Source: Temnopleurus reevesii
Lineage: Eukaryota > Echinodermata > Echinoidea > Temnopleuroida > Temnopleuridae
NCBI GenBank assembly: GCA_036244855.1
Contig: BQKZ01001081.1
Span: forward strand, 1-64,000
Direction of reading: 5' to 3'
DNA length: 64,000 nt
The number at the start of each line of letters is the position of its first letter. Position 1 is the first letter of the stretch. Shown piece by piece: positions 50,101 to 62,800 of this stretch. The notes beneath the pieces are model-generated. The model searched no databases. It was not told the DNA's origin and was given only the letters and a program-made list of their open reading frames with translations. The position numbers and the translations under genes are program-made.

Positions 50101-50397
50101 TTAGGGCCAATATTGCCCTAACTCGTGCAATATTCCCTGGTATTCCATTTATTGCCATCCAATATTTTATAAATATTACATGCCCAAAATAGAAACCAAT
50201 TTGTGATTGGTTGATATATACAAGGATGTATACCAAAGATTGCAATGTATATATTGTGCAGCAGGGCTCCCTGGTAGAGCAGGCTTACACGGCTTGAAAG
50301 GGACTACCCTGCTTTTTAAAATAAGATAATAAAAACAAAACACCTAGCACAGTTTAATATATTTAAGTACAGTAATTGGGCTGTATAAATCCCTGTA

Positions 50398-50458
<61 letters not shown>

Positions 50459-50516
50459 TTAATTATTATAATTTTAATTATTATTATTATGATTATTATT
50501 ATGATTATTATAATTC

Positions 50517-50550
<34 letters not shown>

Positions 50551-50563
50551 CATTATCATTATC

Positions 50564-50604
<41 letters not shown>

Positions 50605-50725
50605 AGAATCTTACATCAGCTCCTGGCATTCCACGAGGTCCAACTGATCCAGGAGGTCCCATGCGTCCATTTTCTCCGCGGCCTCCATCTGGTCCATCCA
50701 ATCCAGCATCACCATCGCCTCCCTG

Positions 50726-50761
<36 letters not shown>

Positions 50762-53700
50762 AAAAGAGAGAGGGGGAGAGAGAGAGAGATGTACATTTAA
50801 AACTAAAGTACTTTTGATCACATTTTTGCACAACTACACACCCCTATGGGAAGTGCTTGTTTGTGCGTAAACTCAGGAAGTACATGCAATAGTTAGAGTG
50901 TACTTTTTTTTATCACAGCCTTAGCTGATGGCATGGCCTATGTAATGGGTGAATTCATCAAAAGGTATCTACATGATAAGTGAAATTAATGATCAACGTA
51001 ATATATTTGAAATAAAGGGAATAAGAGTTTGACCAACCAAGATCTACGGATTGATATGAATTTTTTGGAAAACTTACAGGTCGTCCTGGGGGTCCAGCAA
51101 GTCCGGGAGGTCCCATAAATCCATTAGTTCCCTAAACAATGACAAAAAAAAAACATGTATATATGAATATTCTCAATTTTTACTATTTTTTTACAATAAC
51201 ATATCACTAATCAAATTCAAATCAAATTAATCATAGATTAGAATGGATACTGAATGCTTTCTATTCAGAACAGTTTAGTTAATTCAGGGGTCTGTTGGAT
51301 AAAACTTTTGGCCATGGAATTAAAAATGTGGTATATAACAAAAACTATGGCAAATAGCAATTGTGCGATTGACTTTTATACTATGGCCAAAAGTTTTATG
51401 TGATGGACATCCGGTTTTTTTTTGTTAACAAACAAGTCAGAGTTTAACAATGGAATTCTAAATACAATCGTTCAAAGATGCTTCAAGCACTCACTACAGA
51501 ATTTGAATTCCAGAACATATTTTCACATCCCACCGCTGCCACCAAAATAACTAAATGACATAAGACTTACTCCATGTCCCAATTCTCCTGATTGACCTTG
51601 TGGTCCAGCTGGTCCAGTAGGTCCCTGGTAAAAGGAGAAGAAAAGAAATTAACATAAGGAAAATGAAACGAATTTGAATAATGCTGGATAAGAGGTCTTA
51701 CCGGACATAATGGAAAAGCCACGATTATTTTAAAAGGCAATATGTAAAGGGCAGGTTGCAAGAAAGTTGAAACCAAGGCAAACACATGTTTTATGAGAAT
51801 CCAGACCAAGTGCAATGGAAATGCACTTTTCAATTTGCAACTCATTTGTGGTAGATTTGAAATTACAAATACAAGAATAATGAAAACTTGCAAGCTTGAA
51901 ATGTCATTTATGGTGGGCACATTTCTATTTCTGTGAAAAACAAAATTAAATTTATGGTTGCATAGTGCTCTATCAATTCTTTCAAAAGATTCAAATAATG
52001 TAAAACAAATAAGGCAAAATTTAATTGTAGCAATGCCTACTGTACGACCTTTAGTGGGCAGAGTGATAAAAAATTACTTTGACTAATGATATTCTATAGT
52101 AATAGAAAGCTTACTACATTTTCAATATAATTCAACATTTTCAGAAAGAGTCTGTTAATATTAAGAAAATTGTCTTTCCTTTGCTCTTAAGCATCCTAAA
52201 TCAGTGTGACACCTATACTACATTCTGAGTGTTATAAATAAAAAATCTCACCATGGGTCCATCACGTCCACTGTCTCCCATGCTTCCTTGAGGTCCTGGG
52301 GGTCCAGTGATACCCTGGGGTCCACGCTCTCCTTGGTTTCCTTGAGGTCCACGACCACCCTGAAGATAGAGAAGAAAACATTGAGAGTAGTAATATTCGG
52401 TTGTGCAGCATGTGTGCAAAATGTCATGAATATCACACAGTTATTATTTGGTATAATTATAATCAAATAGAGACTTGTCAGGATGTTTTGTTTTCATTTT
52501 TTTTAAATAAATAATCATGATACAGATATTAGTCATACTTAATTGTATGGATTTTTTTATAACAAGCCATGTGGTGTGTTTTGAAAGGATTCAAAGTTTG
52601 GCAACTTGAACAAAACAAATATAGCCTGTCCACAGAGATGTCAAGTGTCAGACACTCAAGTGTCAATGAGCGAGATCAATCTACCGTGAATGCATGACAA
52701 CATCTTTGGCTTTGAGCTTGAGAAAATGAAAAAAAATCAGAGACTCAAGACTTGTTACTATCCAAGAAATATGAGGTGGAAGATATACTCACTTGGCGGC
52801 CATCTTCTCCTGGGCGTCCATTAGGTCCAACTGGTCCTTGAGGTCCCTATCACAATGAGAGAGGAAAAACAGTAATGCTCAATGTAACCTTAAGAACACT
52901 GTCACAATAGGTTGCACAGAAATGCGTAGATGCCATCATCACTACCATATTCCATTTGGTTGCCTTTCAGGCAATCATCGTCATTTTCAAACTGATCATT
53001 TCTTATGAACATATGTAGGGCCAAGGATGGTGTTTCATTTTAAGGTCTTAGACCACTGAATTTACTTACTCTAAAACTCAATGAATTCCTTTAATATTTT
53101 TACATACATCGTTTTAATTGCTTCTGTTTCTCTTTAATTCTCTTTAATCAATTACCAAGTTGAATGAAATTAAAAAGCCAGATCACTAGAATAAGAAAAA
53201 TTTGTGTCCATCAGTAAAACATATTACAGCATAAGCAGAAATTTTGGCTGGGGTTTCGTTATGTGAATTTCGTGATCATGAATTCGCTAAAATTTTCACA
53301 CGTTAGGATAATATTTCAAATCGTGAAAACCAACTTGCTAATGTGTTAAAATGTCTAAAATTCGGTGAATTTGCTTATTTGTTAATATTTCTTAGGAGAA
53401 AATAAATACATAACAAATACTCCATCCAAAATCACACTCCGCTTACTGAGCTATGTTATTTATACTTACTGGTTCACCAACAACTCCGACAGGTCCCATC
53501 ATTCCTGGGGATCCCAATGGTCCCTGTACAGAGATAAAGAGGATTGACATGACAGAAAATTTCAAAAGGGGAAGAAATTTTTTTCCTCAGAATATCTTTG
53601 AAAGGGCCATGACCAAAAAACATAGGCAAGCAATATTCCCTTTGAAATATTTTTGCTGAATAAATATCACAATGCCCAATCCAAGAAAACACATCATCAA

Positions 53701-56700
53701 AATAAATAAATGTACATGTTTACTGTATAAGCAGCATGGAGCACATGCAAGTTCCAAGATTTAAAAATTATATGATATCCCTGATTCCCTACTCTCACAC
53801 AGAATCAGGTACACTGAACAATTAAGTTGATCACTATTGAACAAATGGCTTAGAAATCAAACAGAAATATTATTTCTTGCACGTGTCACCTATGTTTACT
53901 TATAGTTTTCTTCTTGGCTTTCTCACCCCACTCAACTTTCACACTTCTCTAATCCCTTCTTTGTTTTGTCCCGCGCTCTCCCCCACCTGGTCATCTTTCT
54001 TTTGTTCTAACATTGGAGTTCCTTAATTCTTCCCTCCTCCCTCTGTGATTGGCTGCCAATCACATCCTGTTCTTTTCTTTCTCTCCACCTCCCTCTTTAG
54101 CTTTTTCTTTATACTTGTGTGTTGACTTCATTTCTCCGTCATTTTGCTTACGATAAAGATTCTGCTAGGATCGAAAGCTCAAGCTCTTTTTGACTTCAGA
54201 AATATTATTTCACAGAATAGTTTACTCTTTATCTTATTTCGAGATTACAGGATTGCAGATAAATAAACAATGAAGGAATAGACTTACAATTGGTCCTTGG
54301 TTTCCGACTTCTCCTCGAGATCCACGAGGTCCAGCGTTACCCTGCAATTATAAAATCAGATGGTGCATTCAATATCTCATGCTAAAACCCAGTTATCGTA
54401 CAGACATTTAGAAGATATCCATCATCCCTACCACTTTCACCCTTTCCTAACTTGTGGATCTTTGTTTACTCAAAGCTAAATTTCAGTACTCATTGAACAA
54501 GATTTGTGTCACAAAATATGATAATCATCGCAGATTGGCATAAACTGTTGGAGATTTGTCTCACACTGTACTGTAGTCCACAAAAAATTGTGTTCACTCA
54601 TGACTGTGATCATAAAGTGATATCCGTGACCATCTCTTCTTTTAATTCACCTTTTCCCACTCTCAACTCTTCTCACTGGTTGGATTGCCAATGTTCAGTT
54701 GTAGGCTTTTGTTAAAAGGGGTAAAACAACAACATGTAATAAGGTGTTGTTCAAAATCAATGCAAATAAACTGCAACTTTGCGGATCGTAATGCACATTT
54801 TCATTCGCGCATGGTATGCATATTTAACAAGACGAGCATGAAACAATGATTTTGATTGGCACGTTCCGATCAACTGTAACATGCGATCGAATGCAACTTT
54901 TTAACACCCCCTTAGTGTATATATCCTTTGCATTGATATTTTTCCTTCTAAGGTACCATAGTGGAAACCTACCATGGGTCCGCTCCTTCCAGGTCTGCCT
55001 TGGCTGCCGGGTGGTCCAGCTTCTCCCTTTCCACCTTGGAGACCAGAGGCTCCACGTTCTCCGGGGGCTCCTCCGGGTCCCTAAACCAAAGCAAAAGATA
55101 ATTCCATAATCAATCACAATAAAAAAAAGAGAGTGAGTAATTTATGTCCCTAAAATAGAGTCAAAATTAAAATAAAAACTTGATGTACTCAACCCAGGTG
55201 AAGTAAATGGGTTCCTGGTGAGAATTTAATCCTTGAAAAAGCTTATGCGCTTAAGCTGCACTGCTAAAGCCAGGGTAATAATGCTGCAATTGTAGAGAGC
55301 TGAGGGAACTCTCATGTAGAGTTGATAAGCGCTATATAAAAGCCGTTCATTTTCAATATCTTATGGTGAAATTGCAAAATAAGCCACCTCTCTCGTCTAG
55401 AAAGCAAGGAAGCAAAACTCCCTGAATACAGATTGAAAATTGCCAACTCCCATCTTCTGGTCCTAAAATTGTAATAAATAGAATTAACCTATTGACTATA
55501 AGAACCAGGTAGTCCCTACACAAAGTCTTCAGGTATTACAAAATTCAGTAGTTAACATGTTAAGCGAAGATATTGAGAATGGCCATTGATACTTACAGGG
55601 TTTCCATTAACTCCACGTCCTCCCTGAGGCCCCTTCTCTCCAGAAGGACCCTGCAAAAAAAAAGGAATCATGATCAACATTAACAACGTAACTGCCCAAA
55701 ACAGCTGATCATATTCAACGAGCTTTGGAAACCATGGTAACCATTCTCGAGGTGCTATGAATGAAAAATGTTGTGTATGTTCAACCCTACCAAGAAAACT
55801 ATGATCATGTTCAGAATTGTTTAATGGTGTCCATAAAAATGAAACACAGGCAGCAACAATACTACACCTTCCTGGGTGTAATAGGACTCGTGTACACGAT
55901 CTCCAGTTGCTAATGGATTAACATTTCTAGACTGGGTATGTGAAAAAAGGTCAAATACAAGATCATTTGATACAATATATGAAAATATCTCAAAGAAATT
56001 TAATTAATGAAAACTTATCTTCATTTACCATCATTTAAATTCAGGTAAGAAGCGATACTGAAGAAAATACAACTGGAGGCTAAAACATATGTGCAATGGT
56101 AAGGGGAAAATATCTTCCACAAAACCTTTTGAAATAGAACTTCAGCTTTCGATGGTAAGGGATAAAAATATATCTTTTGTTGAAATTTTAATATTTCATT
56201 ATCATAATTGCTCTACTTACACGTGATCCCTTAGCTCCAGTTGGTCCATTTGGTCCTGGGTCTCCTGGGTTACCCTATAACGCAAAGAAAGACAGAAATC
56301 AAGAATTACTTTTGGACGAAAAAAATTAGAACAAAAGAATTGTATCAAAAAAGTATTCATCAACTAATTCTAAGAATTACATTCAAAACAACTTGACTGC
56401 TATGCCAATTCAACTATTGTTTTCATTTTAACTACAAATATTTGAAACTGGTACCTTGGGATGGTTGGTGAATCAAAATGGTTCCTTGTAATTCTAAAGT
56501 TACCATTTTAATTGTTTTCATTCCGTTTGTAACAATATAAGTGTTGCAAGAACAAGAGTTACAAAAAATATATAAATTGAATAAATGCAGGTACATGTAG
56601 GTTTCAACTTACATTATCTCCACGGATTCCGGCTACACCCATAGGTCCTGGAGGTCCTTGGCCACCCTGGCAGAAGAGAAAAGATATAAAAGAAAATGAT

Positions 56701-59700
56701 ATGGAAAGGTGTGGATATATACTGGCATATTTTTCAAAAATGATTAATGAGTATTAAGTTTCATTTATTATGGATACAAAATAAATATCAAGAGCCATAA
56801 TCTTATTAATGAACATAGAGTTTACAAGGATAACATTTGCTTTCAATTGCAGAACCATAATTGGTTTGTGAAAAAATAATCAAACGAAACAACAACCCTA
56901 CAAACAATTGTCATAATGAGATTCCTAATTTGAGCATTTTGTCCTATTTTGAACAAAAAATTAATTTTAACTGCCACCAGGAGGTAATGTCATGGATACA
57001 TGATGAGACAGCTTGGCTAAAAAAAAACAAGCCTTCATAAAGAACAGCAAAAAGTATAATAACAATGTAATTTTGAAAAAAAATGTAAAAAGATTAACAA
57101 TATATTTCCTAATACTTTGAAACCTCTGGAGCATTCATAGAGAGAGAATAATTGTGATGATAATAAAATTGATAAGATTACTGATCAAAACCAGCCATGT
57201 GGTGAAGGAACAGGTGGATTTTTGAATGGAGGGGGGGGGGGGTTGTACTTACACCTTCACCACTCCTTCCTGGGGGTCCAGAAGGTCCAGCTGGGCCACG
57301 GTCTCCTGCAGCACCCATCTCACCAGCTCCTCCAACACCACCACGAAGACCAGGGGCACCCTGAGATCAGATGGAGAAAATAAATTACTCATCAATATCA
57401 GTAATATGTCAGTAAAATTAGCACTAAATTAGCGTTTACGAGATAATCGCATGACCCTCTCTTATGACCCTCTCCTTTCTTTGTTCCCCTGAACAATGGC
57501 AGAACCGACCAAAACAAAAGACAAATAGTTCCTTATCCCTAGCACCCCCAATAGCCCTGCCTCATCAAAATTAACATAAAGTGTCAAAATACTGAAACTC
57601 TGTTATATGTTATGTTAGCAAAAATTTGTTTATTGTCATGGCAAGTCAAAATTACGATGAACCATTGGTCAATATTTGCGCAGTGTCTGCAGTGCTCGTG
57701 GAAGGTCGGAAAAGAGCTCTACACATCTACCAATGAGAAGTGCTTATTGCACATGATTAGCATTTGTTATGACAGTGAACATAATTTTTAAATATTACTG
57801 AATTACATTGACAGATTTCGAAAGAATGGCACAATCTAATCATGCCATTGATTTTCAACTAATTTTAAATAAATCAGAAATTTATTCAAATTCAAATGTT
57901 TAACAATGGCCCCTGCTCCATCTTCAGTGAGCATACCAGAGCGGTGTTTCACCAACTTACTAAAGACTTTAAGAACGACTATACGCATGACTGGAATCAC
58001 TTCTTATGCTGAATGATCGAGAATATTGTGCGTATTAGACATGACAACGTACTCCAGTCATTCTTCAAGTTGTACGTAACTTCAAGTATGATTTGGTAAA
58101 ATACCGCCCAGGAGAAAGATGATGATCGATGTTAATATTGGTTATCCAATATTTGTAAACATTTAATCATGGTGATCCTAAACAAATTTCAGTATTGATA
58201 TCAACAAGATTAAGGTAAAAAGTACTTACAGGCAATCCACGTAGACCAGGGGGTCCCATGCTTCCTTGAACACCAGTGGGTCCCTGTCAAAGAACACCAA
58301 AAGTTTGGTTAATTACTACAAAAAAATCTTAACAAGTGACATTTTTGCCTTATCGAAGCATGAATGAACACTGATTGGCGGTGCTTTATCGAGATGCTGT
58401 GAACAAATTTCACATGCATTCTCGGGTAGGAATCAAACCCACGATCTCTTGATGGCTTGACAGGTGTCGTACCACTAGACCACCAGGGCCGATGGTAGTG
58501 GCGGGCTCGTTTTGTACTGCTCAATTCATCTACCTAACACACAAAAAATCATTCAAGTAACATTCTATATAATCGCAATCCCTTGCCCTCTCATAATCTC
58601 ATCATCTCCCTCCCTCTCTCTATCTCTCTCTCTCTTTCTCACACTGCAGTATCTCTCTCGCCATCACTTGTCTCCTCTTCTCTAAAAAACTTGGACGCCT
58701 TCCCGGTGGCTATAACCACTATCAGATGTTTGTCAGCAAGGATTCAGACTCAAGAGAACCTAAACAATGAAATTGCTCAATTTCTATCAAATATATTACT
58801 ACAAACGAATGCCATTTAATTTCACTAATTTCAAGCTGCAAATAAGAAAAAAATAGTCCCTTTTATACAAAATTCAATTCAATGAACTAGTGTATGTACA
58901 AGATGAAACTTGCTTGGGTTTAATGATCAACAGTTTGCTAAATTTTTTTCTCATAGAATATCCACAAACTTGTGCACAAAAATATTAATGAGAGAATGAA
59001 ACCTGCTTTCATCACTCTAAATTTGCTACAATTCGTGCACATGTATGCTAAATATATTGGCTTTTCTAGTATTGTTGAGAATGAGTTCAAATAACGTGGG
59101 AAGTGTAATCACAGGAGCGTAACACCCTATGTTGTAAACAAAGATATATATATTCACTTTGAACTGAAACCTACAGAATCCTACTTGGGCTCATTTCATA
59201 CTCAGAACCCATGGTTGTCGAGATCAGGCATTGGGGAGAAAAAAGGATACTTACGACTTCACCATTTCGTCCAGCACGTCCTTCGACTCCACGCTCTCCA
59301 GCCATACCAGAAAGTCCCTGGATTCCAGCAGCTCCTCGTGATCCTTGTTCACCCTACAAAAAGAAAACAGGTTTGAATCTTCAGCATTATACAAGAAAAA
59401 TTTGGCCAAGAAAAGCATAAGAGCAGTGCACCCAACCATCTGTAGTGAAGAATTTACTATAAATTTACAACATGTTGCTGTTATGAGACATGAAGACAAA
59501 TAAACAGCTTTGCTCTTAATTTTTGCAGTTATTGTCATTACAATTCAAAATAAAAAATATGTTGTACAATTCTTTTGAAATTATCAAATAACTTGATCAA
59601 AAGTAATATCAAAAGTTTATCAACAAAGTGCATAAATTTTGAGACACCTAAAAATTCACGAGCACACATCAAAGAATACCCATGAAAAATGAACAGAATG

Positions 59701-59774
59701 AACCTTACAGTAGCGCAGGCATACAAATTGAAATAGCGACAGATTTGTGTCAATTTGATGAAAATTTTTATAAT

Positions 59775-59817
<43 letters not shown>

Positions 59818-62800
59818 AATAGCACAGAAACTATATTAATATATTCTACTGCACTAAAAAGATCCTTATTTAAGTAAAGACACGAGTGGTAAAGTAGACT
59901 TATAATGGCGTGTCAAAAAGATATGTTTTAACCTTTGATTTGAATGTGCTTAGTGAGGATGAAAGATGAAATAATGAATATATAAGAAATTGCTCTGTTA
60001 TACTACTTACAGCATCTCCAGTAACTCCAGATCCTCCACGGGGTCCAGAAGGTCCACTGTTTCCACGAGCTCCACGGATTCCGGCCAAACCTGGGGCGCC
60101 AGGGGGTCCCTGCATGGATGAAAAGGTTCAGAATAGCTTGAAACTTTTCATTTTCTATTGCATAATACCTTACAGGCATCTGCTAGTAGTAAAAACATAC
60201 TGTTCACAAATACAGAGCAACTTAGATTGTGATTATATTGTACCAACATGTCATCTGAAATCACATGAGTGTAAAAAATGTTCTTTAGTAAAAAATTAAA
60301 TAGATCATGTACAAATGTTTGTTTCATAAAAAGCTGTTTAGCTGGTTCACCAATAAACATTTTCAGACCAAAATATGCAGTGAACTATTTTTCATTAATA
60401 TATATATTGGTCAGACATATCGGACATATATCCCATTCATTCTTTTTACACTCCTTTTCCATTTTAGATTTCACTGGGAAAGATATTCCACAAAGATACC
60501 ACAAAGTTTGTGTTAAATATATTGTTTCAGTTTTACGAAGATATGAAAGTCCTGGTTTCATGGAAATGTCTTTACCTGAGATCCACTAATACCAACGGGT
60601 CCTTGGATACCACCGTCTCCACGGTTACCAGGGGCACCTGGAAGACCAGCGGGTCCGCCTGCACCAGGTTCGCCATCAGCTCCCTACACAGAGAGAGGGG
60701 AGAAGAGAATGAGAGAGAGAGATAAATGCATGCAGACCTCTTAAATATAAGGAAAGATAACGAAATACCAATGGATGAGTGTTGTAAATTGTCATTAAAA
60801 TATCTTGTCAAAAGAGAGCTTGAGCTTTAAATCCTAGAAGATTCTTAATCATAAGCAAAATGAAAAGGAAATTACTTGAACACACAAGTATATAGAAAAA
60901 GCTAAACGAGGATGTGGAGAGAAAGAAAGAACTGGATGTGAGGGGCAGTAAATCACAAAGCAAGGAGGGAAGAATTAAGGAACTTCAATGCTTTAACAAA
61001 AGAAAGATGACCAGCTGGAGGAGAGCGTGGGACAAAACAATGAAGGGATTAGAGAAGTGTGAAAGTTGAGAGGGGTGAGGGGAAGGTGAGAAAGCTAAGT
61101 AGAAAAATAAAATATCTTAGAATATCGAGAGTCTAGATAGACTATGATGCAAATTGTCTTTTCCATTCCAAGATTCCAAAAGGATATTTCCAATAAAAAA
61201 CGTTAACTTTCCATAAGTATATTATTATTTAAAATACAAATCGTCAAGGGCATGGCATTCGAATGAGAACTCAATGGAAGTCTATAAAACAAGTTCTAAA
61301 TTACTGTATATACTGAAATATTTGCAGCGGTTTTATTTTTGCTAAATTTGCGGTTTTGGCCACGCAAAAAAAAATCCACTCTATATGATGCACAATCATT
61401 TCTGTACAAACACTGTCAAAAACATAAAAATAATAACACGCCAATGTATCAAACTGGTCCAAAATTGCGAAAATATCTGTATGCTACATGTGTATTACCG
61501 ATACAGTAATGGTCAAAAACCCCGAAAACAAAATTGTGAAAGACGATAATGAAGAAAATATCTACTTACTGCCTCTCCACGGAATCCTGGGGGTCCTTGG
61601 TTTCCTTGGTTTCCATTGAATCCCTAAAAAAAAAAACACAAATAAATTTAAATTATCAACATTACTAAAAAGCAGAAAACGTAATTTACAGCTTGTTACA
61701 GAGAAATTTGTATTTTCAACCCAAGAAAATAATCTATAATATCTCCTTGCATAATCGGCTGCAGAAGCAATAAGATTTAAACAAAATATAAACATAATTT
61801 CTTTAGAAGACTTCTATTGACAACTACAGTATCAAAGCAGATTTAATAAATGTAGCAAATGGTGATGTGGTGTAAACAGTGGTAAAAAAAATTTGAATAT
61901 GAATTCAATGTCTTCTTTATTTTATGATCCTTGAAAACATCTCCACATGGATACACTTGACCACTACTAAGTATTAATATCGACAATATCCTTAAAATTT
62001 TTTGACATGCTATTAATAAATAAGTTCTAGCATATATCCCATCATATGTTCTTTAGAATTCCATGAAATATTAACATTTTGGACAGTACTACAAAGTGGA
62101 GGAGTTGTGGTGTAGTGGTTTTAACTTGCCCCTTTCAACCAAGAAATGTATCCACATTGTGCTGCACTCGAACCACGCGAGGTGAATGAGCACCAGCAGA
62201 AATTTATTCCTTTAAATGCAAGATTGCCTACTTGGCAGCTATGCTATGGATGGGTAATATATTGCAATTGTAATGCGCAGTTGAGTATATGCATATAGAA
62301 ATTGTGCAATATAAGTTCATAAATTATTATCATTATTTATTACTTACAGCCTCTCCAGTGATTCCAGGGGGTCCACTTTGTCCTTGTTCTCCTGTGAGTC
62401 CCTGAAAACACAAAAGACAAAATTAATCATTTAAAAGAAGAGGAAAAGAGAGAGATAAGGTCATTGCCTTAGTGGCCACTTGTCTATCTTGACAACCTGC
62501 CTACAATAACCACCTTGATTGGTTCCCTCCATATGAAAATATCTGTTATAGATAGAACATTTCTCTAGAAGTCATCCATTAACAATCATTTAGCTCTCTA
62601 TTATTTTTTTTATCCACAATTCTCATCAATTTATTCATTTTAATGAATTTTATTGCTCATTTTGTTTCATTCATTCAAATCATAAAAGCCAATGAATGTT
62701 CTACTTGTCTATCTACAGTAGATATCAACACACTGGTATTGTGTTACACCTAATCAAATACACGTACTTTAATTTCCTCCTCAAGGTTCTGACTATATGT

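Noticed and set aside
50344..50833. Asn/Asp-repeat and Ile-repeat frames near the acidic collagen exon
   Set aside because: They read through the ATT/ATTATC and AG microsatellites; only 50615-50722 is an exon.
58425..58490. Functional tRNA gene
   Set aside because: Box A and B are present but the acceptor stem does not pair and the T-arm is imperfect; better read as a SINE.
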